DNA of 64,000 nt, from NCBI GenBank assembly GCA_023238725.1, contig CM041554.1:21066050-21130049 (forward strand), given 5' to 3'. A model generated the notes under the pieces. It was not told the DNA's origin. It saw only the letters and a program-made list of their open reading frames with translations, and did not search any database. This document shows, piece by piece, positions 49,322 through 61,355 of the stretch. Origin of the DNA: Scortum barcoo. Its lineage: Eukaryota; Chordata; Actinopteri; Centrarchiformes; Terapontidae. Both the position numbers and the translations under genes were made by a program. Numbering within the stretch: the stretch's first letter is position 1; each line of letters begins with the position of its first letter.

Positions 49322-52300
49322 GTAGGACCAAGGACTCTTGGAAGTGTGGTCAACATGGAATGTGTATATAAAGATACAGGCCCATTGATTTGAGGAGAAA
49401 GTGAGTAAGACGTCGGGCTGGTGTAGTCTGATAGTCAATGTTTAAAGGGATCATGAGGGAGAATGTATACCTTTATTGTCAATAATCTTTTGACCACCTC
49501 TCAGACAGATAGCCATTTTATGAATTGCCAGTGAGTTGGATTTATTGATTGAGTCTGTTTCTGATCTAAAGAACAGTGGTTTGACACCCCCCTCCTCCTC
49601 CCCCAGAGAGCCATCCTTATTTTCATCAATAGCACTTAGCCAAAGCCCTCTAACTCTACCCTCTTATACCACTTATCTGCTGAGATCTCACCGCTGGTCT
49701 GTCAGTCTTCAAAAAAATCTTTTGGATTTTTTTGTAGATGGCAACACCGGAGCATTTCAACTTTTGTGATCCAATACCAAGATGCAGTCGGAGGAGAAGC
49801 CATTCTCCTCTTTTCAAGTGCATCCTTTCAATCTCCCTGCGAGTGTGAGAGTGTGATACCCCCAGAGGGAATCTCCATTCTCTGGCAACTTTGTTTATTG
49901 CCAACTTCCCATTTCCTTGTTAATTGTGACGCAGTCGTAAACCTGTGCGCTAGCTTTCGCCGAGGTGTCAGTGGAGGTTAATGAAAAGTGGATGGAAGGA
50001 AAAGCAACAGTCTAATTAATTGAATTCTCTGCATCCGCACATATCAGCTGTGGATCAACCTCTGTTGGACTGTGGGCCTCAGAACGGGAGACACCTTCTG
50101 TCGACTGATCAAACTACTCAACACCTATTAAACACGTCAAGAAACACCTTCCCTGAGACGCGCCTCTCATCCCATCACTCGATAATTGCTTTGTGGTTAA
50201 TTACGAAGCTAATCTTGCAGCCTCAGATATCAGCTGCAGACGCCGCACTTACTCTGTCTGTCTCAGGGCCAGGAGAACGCCACTGAGCGCTCTGTCGCCA
50301 GCATTTCCAGACCTTGTAGAATTAGCTTCTTAATCCAGCGCAATATATCGATAATCATTTGCCTGCAGTATGATGTCACTGGGTGTTGATTGTTTAGAAG
50401 ATCCAAAGTTGTTTCCAAAAAGACACTTTGTCAAAAACTGTTATTCATGGATATTTTTGTGCGCCTGCATGGTCTAAACATTCACTTGTCGCATGCGATT
50501 ATGCAGAACGTGTCAAATCAAAGTCAATTCAATTAAATGCAAGACTTCAGAAGTTTGCCTTCTATTGAGGCATTCAGGGGAACTACCGGCTCGTACCTTT
50601 AGGCTCGTCTCGTGGATTCACAGACCAGAGATTTAGATCAGGCTCCTGCATTGCTGTCTCTGCCAGCATGAAGAGATCAGAGGCAGAGCGGCAGCCTGAT
50701 AAAAGCGCCAGGTGTGTGTGTGTCTGATCAAGTCAATTCGTTAGTTACTTAGTTGCACTGAATGAGGAAATCTCACCCTTCGCTCCCGCATCTCCCTCCA
50801 AAACAGAACATCTGATACCGAACGCACGTCACACCTCAAAGCATCCAGAGGAAAAATTTCACTCCCACCAGACCTAACTGGCGTGTGTGCCCCGAGCAGT
50901 GTGGGTGCTGAATTCTGCAAGTGTGTGTGTGCGCGCATCTTACTGCATCTGTTATTGTTGTTCCATATGCTATTTTGTCTGTCTGTGGGTGTAGGAGAGT
51001 GTGTATGAGCCCAGGTCCTGCGTGTGTGTGTGTGGAACAGTGTCAAAACAGCAGGAGGAGGATCTGAGGGTCTAATAATAGAGATTGACAGAGGCAGACA
51101 GAGAAACAACATCTTAAACACATGCTAACAAATCAAAAAGACGGTGACGTGCTAAAACACCAAACGGCACGCTGCACCACTCTCATCTCGCTGTGTCTCT
51201 AACAAGCCTCAGAAGTCTCACCTCCACTTGCTTCTCCTCCTCCTCTTTATCTCCCTCCTCTCCCACCTTTCTTCTTCATCTTTCAAGCTTCCTCCTCTGT
51301 CTTCTCTCCGCATGCTGCATCTCTCACCATCTCTCGTTATGCTCCTGTCAGCGCGGCTCGCCAGAGTGACTGACAGGTGTCAGTTTAAGGGTCTAGGGTT
51401 CCCCTTCAGGGCAGGAGCGTACATGCGGATGAACTTGCGCGTGTGCCCAATTGCAGATTCCACTACCAAAATAGAAAGCCCAGAGAAATGGTGACAGATA
51501 TAACAAATCTCAGGGAAAATACTATTTGTGTTTGTGTGTGAGAGAGCGAGAGAGAGAGAGGCAGAGAGAGTGTGTGTGTCTGTGTGTGTATGCTAGTTTT
51601 TGTGTCAGCAGGGCAACGGGCTGCAGAGTAATTGACAGATAAATTCACAGCTTTCTTTTGCTTCTTATCTCTTATCTTTGTGACTCTTTTAAAAATAATA
51701 AGAATAATTAATGGACTACAAATGAAGTCCAAAATAAATTACAACATAGGAAGGCTTTTTTTCTCACATTTCAGGTTGCCTGACTACATGTACTATTTTT
51801 GAATGCTTGATTCTGGAGGAGTTGAAAAGTCTGGAAAACAAACAAAACAACACCTGAGTCAATAACAAATTAAAGAGTGTGATCCTTTGGATAGATAGTC
51901 ACGGTGCCTTGTGTCTTTGCTAGTCTCAACACAATTAGCACCACATAATATATACACCTAATGTAAACAACTGCAACTGAAGTAACTGAAGTAACTGAAG
52001 TAAGGAGAACTACTACATACATATATTAAGTGTACATAATAAGTGTGCGTGTGTGTGCGGAAAAGTATAAATATCCAGTTGTCATGGAGCTAGTACAATT
52101 GTCATCAAGTGGCATAGCACGTATAACAACTTTCATTAATGCTTTGAATCATTTATTTGAGCTGAGATTTGTAAAAAAAATAAAATAAATAAATAAAATA
52201 AAAAATATAGTACAATATGATAATATTGTATAATCACAACATGATTACGCTGAAAGTTGCTAAATGATCATTCTGAATTATCATTTAACTTCATATGAAC

Positions 52301-52340
52301 AGGGACAGGCATGCAAACTGGAAATGTGACTTTCAAAGAT

Positions 52341-52520
52341 GTTTTTTTTTTTTTTTGGTGGGTTTTACCCCTTTATTATTATTGATAGGACAGGAAAGGT
52401 GGGAGAGAGAGAGGGGACAACATGCAGCAGAATTGGCCCGAGGCAGGAGTTCAGGACTCATGGCCTCATACATGGGCGCAAGCACTCTACCTAGGACGAC
52501 TGAGCCACCTACGCGGCTCA
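52341..52520 (-). mobile_element. tRNA-derived SINE, minus strand
   Basis: Read on the minus strand it begins 'gtaggtggctcagtcgtcctaggtagagtgcttgcgcccatg', which has the tRNA-like GGCTCAG..GGTAGAG A-box region. It then has a short body and ends 'ccctctctctctcccacctttcctgtcctatcaataataataaaggggtaaaa' before a poly-A tail (poly-T at 52342-52356 on the + strand). This head, body and 'ctctctcccacctttcctgtcctatc..aataaagg' tail is a common teleost SINE design. The B box is not well preserved. The insertion is intronic and antisense to tenm2. Confidence 0.72.
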
Positions 52521-54401
52521 GTCGGTAGATAATAATTTTTAACAAAAGAGCCAGAAAACAACACGGCAGATAAACAGTGGCTCCTGACTATAGCGCGCTT
52601 GTGAGGTTGCTCAATTTGAAATGTGGTTTGCTTGTGTTGTTGTTTCCCCTGCAGACCTCTGGCACCTGTTAAATCAGTTTCTAAACTAAAACTCTGTGAG
52701 ATTATTTTTTCATTTGCTTTTTTTCATTTACTGCTAAATTCCAATTACCGACAAGTATGTAAAGGCTTTTAAATTAGTTTCCTAAATGCAACTCAGGGAA
52801 TTTCAAAGTTTCCCTACATCCAGCTTTATTGTCGAGTATTGAATAAAGACACTTCGCTTTTATTGCCCCTTCCAGACACTATTAAAATAAAGAGACTAGA
52901 ACGTTGACTTGGCAGAGCCAATACAAGTTTCGTTTGCACAAGCAACACAGTGAGACAAACAAATATGGGCATAGAGAGCAGCATTGGGAGATTTCATTTT
53001 GGCAAAGTGGAGGAAGAGATTTACTGTCACACTGTGCACTGCCTCGTAAAACGTCCGTCTGGAAACACAGGCAGGAGAATAGGAGCGCTTGTAAATTCCC
53101 ACAGCAGTGCCTCATGTCTGCATCCAAACTGCATTGATCAGGAGGGGAGAATGATTAAAACTTGCATTAGATGAAATAAGATCAGGCTTTGACATTGATT
53201 TAAACCTGAAGCCCAGGGCAGACTTTATGGCCACAATCCATAGTCCAGTGCTCTACACATGCTTGTATGTGTAGAGGGGTCCATATGCCTCTGTGTTTCG
53301 CTCTCATTATATATCAGCCTGTTAAGAAAACAGGCTGAATCTAATTCAACTTCAACATTGTTCTCCATCAATAAATCTTGGCTTTACTCATGCAGCTGAC
53401 TTTATAAACACAAACACGCTCTGGACGCACACCCCACAGTCAAGGCCCAATCACACAAGCATACTGATTAGCTGCTTTTAGACAGTCTCTCTTCCTTTTC
53501 CTTCTCTGGCCCAATCTCTCCATCTGGTCGACTGGATAATAAATCATAGAGTAGTATTGTGACGTATGTGACAGGATGTATTAATCTCGTAATTAGAGAA
53601 TGAAAAGGTGGCGCTAAATTTAGTCTGGCCTTTCTGCCCAACCCTGCCCCCCCGTCTGGGCATGCTCAATTGCCTGGTTTCTCTCACCAGTTCCTTCCTT
53701 TTTTAACTGGTGGCTTTTTTTTTTAACCCTTAGAAGCTGCTGTGGGCTCTTATGTTCATGTTCCTTAAACTTGATGTTAATTCTCTTTTTTGATTTTTTC
53801 CTTTTTGATAAAGCAGAAAAACTTTCAAAAGGCCCCTTAAAACATCTGCAGTCAAAGTTTTCTTTTTCTTTTTTTTTCTTTTTTTTGGAGCTGTAATTAT
53901 GTTTTATAAAAGCCGCATTGTGCAAAGTGATTCCTGATTAACTAATCAAATCTACTTGCACAGGTGGCAGAGTGCCTGCACCCGCATTGTCCCTTTTTAT
54001 TCTTTTTCTTACCATACGAATCCCACCATAAATCAAAGCAAATAAACCATGTTCAAGTCGACCTATGTGTCGTCGCTTTAGAGGATATTTAGAGCACTGA
54101 AAGGATTGTCTTGTAATCAAGGTAAATTAAGATAATGTTTAATTATGATCATTTTGATTCTGAACAAAAAGTGCTCTATACTTTGGAATACAGATTATAA
54201 TTATATGTCACAGAGTGATTGTAAAACCTTTTTTTTTTTCATCGCAGCCACTCTCAACACCAGTGACTTGGTCCATGCAGCTCCTGTCTATCAAATTCAA
54301 GCAGCACTTATAGTTGGACTGGTGTGGTCCCCCAAGACCATTGCTGTCCCCTCAGGGTCTCTGTGAGTGTGTGTGTGAGTAAGAAACTGAGAATGAAAGC
54401 T

Positions 54402-54408
<7 letters not shown>

Positions 54409-54434
<26 letters not shown>
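54409..54434. repeat. (GT)n microsatellite
   Basis: An uninterrupted GT tract. A shorter GT run precedes it at 54368-54378. Confidence 0.95.
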
Positions 54435-54736
54435 TAGGAGGGTTGGGGGCATTAGCCTCTGATTGAGTTTTCAGAGAGCAACGTGGGGTGCGAAAGGCTC
54501 GACAATGGTCTAATCTAACAGAATTAGTAGCTTGTGATGAATGGTGTGTGAGAGCAGCACTGACAGCTCGCTTTCACAAACACACACGACTGTGAGTGTG
54601 CGCGCATGTGTGTGTGTGCGTGTATGTACGTCTCCATACTTCACCCACTGGTTCAAGGACTTTTTGTCCATGCAGCGAGAACTGCACATGCTGGAATGAA
54701 CAAAGTAGTGGTGGTCGCACACACTTACACACACAC

Positions 54737-54738
<2 letters not shown>

Positions 54739-54772
<34 letters not shown>
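54739..54772. repeat. (AC)n microsatellite
   Basis: An uninterrupted AC tract preceded by imperfect CACACTTA units. Confidence 0.95.
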
Positions 54773-54775
<3 letters not shown>

Positions 54776-55932
54776 TTAAAGGCGTGTACTACCTGTATAT
54801 GTTTGCCTTTGTGTTAAGCCTAGAGTTTGAAAAATGCCCTGCAGTCAGGATCAATAAAGATCAGTCTATTCAACATAGTGAACACAACACTCATGTGCTC
54901 ACATACTCACACAAATGCAGTGATGAATAAAAAACGAAATATTCACAACCCTCGTTGTGTGTCTCTGACTCAATAAAGACGTTGTTGGACCAGAGTTGAT
55001 ATAGAAGTGAAGGTCGATAAAACAAATACACACAAAGACAGACACAAACAGGAAGGCAGGTGCGCGCACACACACGCAGGCACACGCACATGCATAAGAG
55101 TAGTGTTTAATAAAAGCCCTGGGATATTGATCACAGTAGATGCTAACTCACATTAAAGGGAGGAAGCCCGGAGTGATAGAGAGAAGAGAAGAAGAAGAGG
55201 AAAACATAAACGATGAATAAATGGAAAGGGAGAGATGAGGGAGGGATTTTCACATAAAGTCGACAAACGAAGGCATTCAAAAAATGTGTTCATGTGTGTT
55301 CTCTGCGTGAGCGGGCAGATGTTGCATCTGCAGTGAGGGCCTACCCATACTAACAGTATTATTATCAGGTAAAAGAGAGTCACAGGAGCGGTGAAATATC
55401 GGCGTCAGACCTGTAACTTGCTGACGACTATGCTGCCGCCCTAATAGGGAATTTAGTTAGCTGTAATGGCCTCTCATGCCGTCCTCAGACCTGCCAGGGA
55501 AGGGGAGAAGAAAGAGAGAGAGGGGAAGAGAAGGAGCACTGAGAGCAAATTGAGAATCCTCCAGCCAATTATGAGTGATCATATTTTCCTCTGCATGGTG
55601 CTGAAACTACTTTTGTAGTTTAATGGTCAGCGCTTTGCTTCCTAATGAAGGCTGAAGGTATCAGATTGAAAGTAAGAATGAGGAAAAAAGGTGGATGATG
55701 AGACGGCGGGAGGCCGTATTCATATTGTTTTTGTTTTTTTTAACCATATCTTATATCCACTGTGGGAGTTTTACGTTTGTTAAAGCATTTCTGTGTGTTC
55801 TTTATTCACTTTCAGTTTTGTTTTGTTTTTGCTCTCAAACTCATGGATTTTCTCTTTATTTGTCATAACCTTTTTTGTTTCTTTGTCTCTTGCTTTTTTT
55901 TTTCTGTCTCTCCTCAATTCCTTCTCCTCCAG

Positions 55933-55983
55933 CTTACCTAGATGATGAGGAGGATGAGGATCCATTTGGGGACTATGTAATCA
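55933..55983 (+). CDS. tenm2: probable tenm2 cassette exon, 51 nt (acidic 17-residue insert)
   Basis: Splice signals are strong on both sides: more than 30 bases of nearly pure pyrimidine ending CCTCCAG at 55932, and ATCA|GTAAGTC at 55984. The length is 51 nt and phase 1-1, so it can be included or skipped without changing frame. With the G left by the preceding exon it reads A-YLDDEEDEDPFGDYVI and ends one base into the next codon. The insert has nine acidic residues in a run, a DPF tripeptide and two tyrosines. It extends the acidic SDDES end of the previous exon, just before the proline-rich region expected next. DPF is known as a ligand motif for the AP-2 alpha appendage, so a link to endocytosis is possible but inferred. 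I do not recall whether this insert is annotated in other teneurin-2 genes. Confidence 0.72.
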
Positions 55984-56257
55984 GTAAGTCACATCTGACT
56001 GCAGCAGCTCATAGATTACTCAGCCCACCTTAGGCCTGTCTGCTTGTATGTGATTGTGTTTGATGTGCTTTTGTGCCCTTTGCTGTATTTGTCAGTGCGT
56101 GATTTAACGTTTTGTCTATATGTTGTTGTTTGTTTTGTTTTTTTTATGAAATAGGCTGTTGCACACAATGTAATAGCTTCTAACTGTGCTCCAGCTGAGA
56201 GAGCACAACATGATCCCGCTTCAAAGGCTTGCTCTTTTTGAGAGCATGATTGTGCAT

Positions 56258-56297
56258 ATTACGGTAATTGTTGTAATATTACGGTAATTGTTGTAAT
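56258..56297. repeat. tandem duplication, 2 x 20 bp
   Basis: Two identical adjacent units of ATTACGGTAATTGTTGTAAT. Confidence 0.9.
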
Positions 56298-58422
56298 ATT
56301 CACGTCTACAGTCGCAACATTACATTTTCTTCAGTCCATTGTTAGAAGCTGTCATGACACTGGCATCAGGTGGAAAAAGGGACAGTAAAATAATTGGCTT
56401 CTGTACTCTTGTGTTTCATCTGATACAAGGCAAGGCCATTGTTCTTTTTCACATGCCTCATCTACATTTACGAGCTCCTTTCATTATGATCTCCTGTTCA
56501 TTAGCACACATCCAACTGGTTAATCTCTTTGCACTTGATCAGAGAAAATTTCCCAGAGGGTTTTTTTTTTTTCCTCCTCCACTATCGGAAAGTCAGGCGT
56601 ATTTACTCGTGTCTCTGAGATTGTTTGTCTCTATGAGCGTGAATTAGTGTTAATGTTTGGTGTTATTGGGCTGTGGAGTTTTCATCTGTTTTCATTAGGA
56701 GGATCCGAGAGGAGTAGAGTATGTGGTAGAAAAGAAGAAAAATAAACCTTTGTGTATGTTAGGGGGTGAAGGTGACTCTTTTGTGCTATATGGTTTGTGT
56801 AATAGGACTTTATACTTAAGGTCACCATTTTGAAGTGAATAAAAAACAAAGACATTCCAGCAAGAGTCGAGGAGATATTCGCGCACATGTTGTCTGCCTG
56901 GGATCTTGTAAAGGTTAATCATCTTAAAGCACTTTTGAACCAACAGAAACAGTCAGACATACATACACACACACACACAAGGCCACACGTAGAGAGTAGA
57001 TGAACCAAATGTGGAGCTGAAAAGCTACTTGCGCCGATCTACACATGTACAGCATATGAATAATGGAGCTTAATGACACTGACACTTTTGAGTGATACTG
57101 CAGTTCAGATTTTGCTCTTCTGGTTAAATTAGAATACTTATATGAGGCAAAGTTATCACAGCTGATATTTACTGATGTTAATTTCCCTCTATGCCTTATT
57201 TTATTACTTTCTGTCTGTGGAAGCATGTCAGAAATATACTATTTGCCTGTGCACAGTCTCCTTGGTTTCTGGTGAGTAAATATTTTCAACTTCCTGGGAA
57301 ATGAAAGTGTTGAAATATATTTTATTTACCATATAGCTTATATTCTGTACAGCATACAATAACAGGGATGGATAAAATCTTAACCCTCCCTCTATTTTTA
57401 TGCATTCCCTTTAAGAATGAGTATGAGATGAAGCTTTAAGGTTAAAGATGTACAGTTCACTATAAAAAATGTTTTACTTTAGATGTGTCGCGGACAATGA
57501 AGCTGACAATGACACTGACAGTTCATCACTGCTATTGATGTACTCTACTATCAGTCGCCAAACCTGGCAACTTTACAAATCAAGAACTCTCATTCTCCCA
57601 CTACCACTTCTGCAATTATTAAAGCACTATTTCATTTTTGGTACGTTTCAACTTTCAATTTCCAACAAGAGTTATGCTGGCTGACACAACAGAGTTTCTA
57701 ATTTTATTTCGTAGTTTTATTCCAACATTGAAATAAGGAATACTAAGTTCTTTCAAGAAGCAAGGTCCAGCATACACAATGAAATATTACTGGAATGTAT
57801 TTTGCTAGTGTAAATGAATTCAGAAGTAGCCTACTAACTTTATGCATATTTCTCATTAATGACAGCATTTACCAAAGGACAGAACATGATGCAACAATTA
57901 CTGAGCTATCAACCAGGTCAGACATTCTCGCAAAAGTCACGTCACCCATCCAGAGAATGATATACAACCCACCGGTGACCATGGAGGACACCAGGCTACA
58001 CCGTCATCAATCTTCTGAACTGGCAGATAGGTGATAGTGTTGGTGCTCGATACACATAGTTGCAGCCATGAATGATACATCAGCTGACCATTATGAAAAT
58101 CATATATAAATTTATGCCGTTTAAAATATAAATGCTTTATACCAAGCGAAGCCTGTCTCACAATTTCATTACTGACACTTGTGCTTCAGGTTGAAGCCCA
58201 ATGTTAAGTGTGTGCAGGTGTTTTGTTTGTTACTCTCATTAAGGGGTTTCCATCTGGTCGTGAAATGCCACCTGTATTTAAATGTCTGATTGTATAAACC
58301 CAGTTTATTAACTTCAAATGAGACTTTTAAGTGACTTTATTTCCAGTGTGTTTGAAACTTTTGAAGATTTTGTTGTGAAAGTGGTATTAGCCTTTGTTTA
58401 CCCAGAATAGCTGTATGACTTT

Positions 58423-58558
58423 ACTTTGGGCTTAGTGGTAGTTAGCAAAAGTTAGTATGCTCAGATACTAAACTAAGAAGCTTGTCATTTGTATTTTGCA
58501 CAAACCACTTTCCCTAAGCACAGCATCACATAGCCGCTATGTAGTCTCTTAGTCTTAA
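58423..58558. repeat. teleost interspersed repeat ('gttagcatgctaac' family), deleted copy
   Basis: 'gggcttagtggtagttagcaaaagttagtatgctcagatactaaactaagaag', followed after a deletion by 'aagcacagcatcacatagccgctatgtagtctcttagtctt', matches in order the middle and end of the family seen at 20263-20662. Much of the interior is missing. Confidence 0.6.
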
Positions 58559-59698
58559 ACATATGGTGTTACCAGTTACCTACTGATGCTAAATGGTTGC
58601 AACAAAATTAGCTCGAGCCTTCAGATGCTTTGGTTGGAAATATACCAGAGAGCTGGCAGCTGGTCAGACAGAAATGAGCAGCAACAAAACCTCTTAAACC
58701 ACAACATAGTATTCAGACAAATCCACCAAATAATACAACATCTCTGTGATGCTTCATTCTGCTCACAGGCATCATTGTATCATGTAACTGTGTTGTTTGT
58801 GGAGTCGTTTCATAACACATAGAGAGCTCTGAGAGGAGAGTTAAGCACCAGTGTTGCACAAAAGATTTTATAGAACTGATAAATAGAATTATAATAATTA
58901 TTATAATAATTATTATAGAATTAGTAGAATTATGAATAGGAGCAAAGCAGTGTGTGGGTTACTCAGCACAGTGGACACCATCTGACATGCCATACAGTGT
59001 TCATATAGGCACCTTGAGCTGTAATTGGCGATCTTATTGATCCTTATTTTCTTAAATATTTTCTCAAGTGGAGGATCCCAGTTTTGTAATGCTGTTTAGC
59101 TTTTCTCTACTGTTTTTCCGTTTATAGTATTGAGCCTGTATCAGGTTTAATATAGTGTGTAAAAACCAGAAAGAGAGCTGAGAACTGTCCCACAGTGTGA
59201 GTCAATTAAATAAATTCATATCAGTCCATTAGTGTCTGTTAACCTTTTCATCCCTGCAGATTCTTTGGCATTCACATCATTACTAACTCAAACTGTATAG
59301 TCCAAAAAGTTTCCAATCAATGTGACGAACCAGCCGTAAATAGTGGCATCTTGGATTTGAATATTTAACTGAATTTGAAAAGTGATGTATCTGAGGCTTT
59401 TTAAGGGAAAAACTTATGGTTCATGTGGTTAATGTAAGGTCTAAATGCATCACAGCAGCCGTTTTCAGCTGGAGATTTATTGGATCTGCCAGATCGCCTG
59501 CGGCAGAAAGATGCTGAGGTATGTGAAGACATAAAGTTTGCAATCCATGTGTTTTGCATGACAACAAAGCACAGTATGACGGGCGTAACAGTCTGGAGAC
59601 TGCTGACGGATCACAAACTGCATTTATTGTTTGGAAGTTAGCAGCCACAGTGTCCCGAAGAAAAGTCCTGCGGGACACGTAGTAGTAAAAAAAGTACG

Positions 59699-59712
59699 AG
59701 CAGTAGAGGGCA
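59699..59712 (+). promoter_or_regulatory. CTCF-like motif (intronic)
   Basis: AGCAGTAGAGGGCA fits the CTCF core (CAS-Y-AG-R-K-GGC-R) at nearly all core positions. Motif match only. Confidence 0.3.
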
Positions 59713-61270
59713 ATTTTTATGAGCGCAAATCAGAGTGAATAGAGGAGGGAAGCTGTGGGAGACCAGATATCATTCAGAGGTTGTTTTTTTGTAATTTTTA
59801 GAAGGAACGGTTCCAGCAGCTGTCACTTTATTGTTCTAGCATACAAATAAAAAAGAAATGAGAATCAGTATCATCATTAACACAGTGAATCAACAGTGTA
59901 GTTAATAAACCTTCATAGTCCCTTTTTCACATATTTTAAAAATAGAACACATGTTCCGGCACATGTTCCTCCAAAAAAAAAAAACTCTGTTACCCTTCGC
60001 TGCCCTGGTAGCTCTTCCACTGTCTCCACATCAACATGTAGCAGCTGTGCTTGGCGTTCAGCGCTTCCTCCTCCAGCGGAGTGATTATGACAGGCTGATT
60101 GGTGTTTTGTTTTCTTGGGGATGAGAAGATCAATGCGGGGCTGATAGCGAGGGCTGGGCCCGGAGCGGAAAGAAAGGATAAGAGAGAATGGGGATGAGGC
60201 CTTGTCACTTTCGAGTAGGAAACAGGGATCAAGAGATTTTGGGGGAGGAGAGGATGGAGTTAAAGGCAGATGATAGAAAGAGGAGGGAGCAGGGGATGTT
60301 GGGGGGGCTTTAGTGGATTGCTGGAGAGGATGGAGAGTGATGGATAAAGAAAGAGGGGAGCTAAGGAGGAGGAGCAATTGAGAGGAAGATCCAGATTTAA
60401 CAGTACAGTAGAAGAGATGGTTGAGGATTAACATTCTGTGACTGTCTGCAAGCACCGGGATAATCTCTGGTGTCCTGCGGAGCGCTGTGGGAAGCCCACC
60501 ACTGCCATGGGGGTTGAGGCCTACCACAGGCCTGCCAGCGCGTGTGTATGAACGTGCGTGCGTGTGTGCTCGTGTGTGACTCTCAGTATAGGTGTGGCAG
60601 GTGGTAGGTGGAATGAGGTGCTGATTCCAGCCCCCCCACCACGTAGCGCTCTAAGCAGCTTGATGGATATGCCCCACGGGTGGCAAGAGGCGGGCCTGGC
60701 ACAGGCGTTTTTCTTCGGTGTCATGATAGCCCTTAGTCCAGAGCTAGTTTATCTCTCACCCCTAGCTTTTACTCTGTGATTTAAGTGGGCAAAATTCTGC
60801 AATCCAGCATGAGAAGTGCACATAGCTTTCTTACGTACGCAGTGAGGAGGAGTCCGTGAATAGCTCCTTACAGAGTTTTAATCCATATTGATTTGTGCTT
60901 CACGCTGTGTCATCGAATGGAGCGCATGCTGCGCCGCGGGGCACCACACAGCATGGCGAGGCGTATGGCGCAGCGTTACCTTACAAGTCTGCTGGCCAGC
61001 GTTTATGTGTAAAAGAGAGACAGAGAGTACCTGATGAATAAATACAGTTTAATAGCAAAGTGCAGGTCCACATAAGCACACACCGTATAGCACCATGCAT
61101 ATACATATGAATTTAAAGAAGACTTAAAGAAGCATGCCCTTCTGATTTAGATAATTAGCTCTCTTCACTCTAGGAAAGATATTTCCTTCCTTTGACACCA
61201 TAATGGTACACAACAAGTATTCATATTCATTTCAAGTCTTCATTTTTTAAGCAATGTGTTACTTATGCAA

Positions 61271-61274
<4 letters not shown>

Positions 61275-61353
<79 letters not shown>
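61275..61353. repeat. (TA)n microsatellite, about 39 units
   Basis: A 79-bp uninterrupted alternating TA tract. Such tracts are prone to length change and to assembly error, so the exact length is uncertain. Confidence 0.97.

Positions 61354-61355
<2 letters not shown>

Larger units (their letters stand above)
49322..55932 (+). other. tenm2: tenm2 intron (6.6 kb)
   Basis: Bounded by GTAGGA at 49322 and a very long pyrimidine tract ending TCCTCCAG at 55932. It contains a SINE (52341-52520), (AAAT)-rich sequence near 52173-52205, three AACTGAAGT units near 51972-51999, and GT/AC repeats at 54409-54434 and 54739-54772. No further coding exon is supported. Confidence 0.7.

Noticed and set aside
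54248..54362. Possible tenm2 exon with a good acceptor (poly-T..CGCAG) and a GTGAGT donor
   Set aside because: It is 115 nt long, so it would shift the frame between phase 1 neighbours. The donor is part of a GT repeat and the peptide does not resemble a teneurin.
59913..60527. 204-codon open frame on the minus strand, including the piece ending LNAKHSCYMLMWRQWKSYQG
   Set aside because: It is mostly Ser/Pro/Leu from purine-rich repeats read on the opposite strand. The one less repetitive segment matches no family I know. It lies inside a tenm2 intron.
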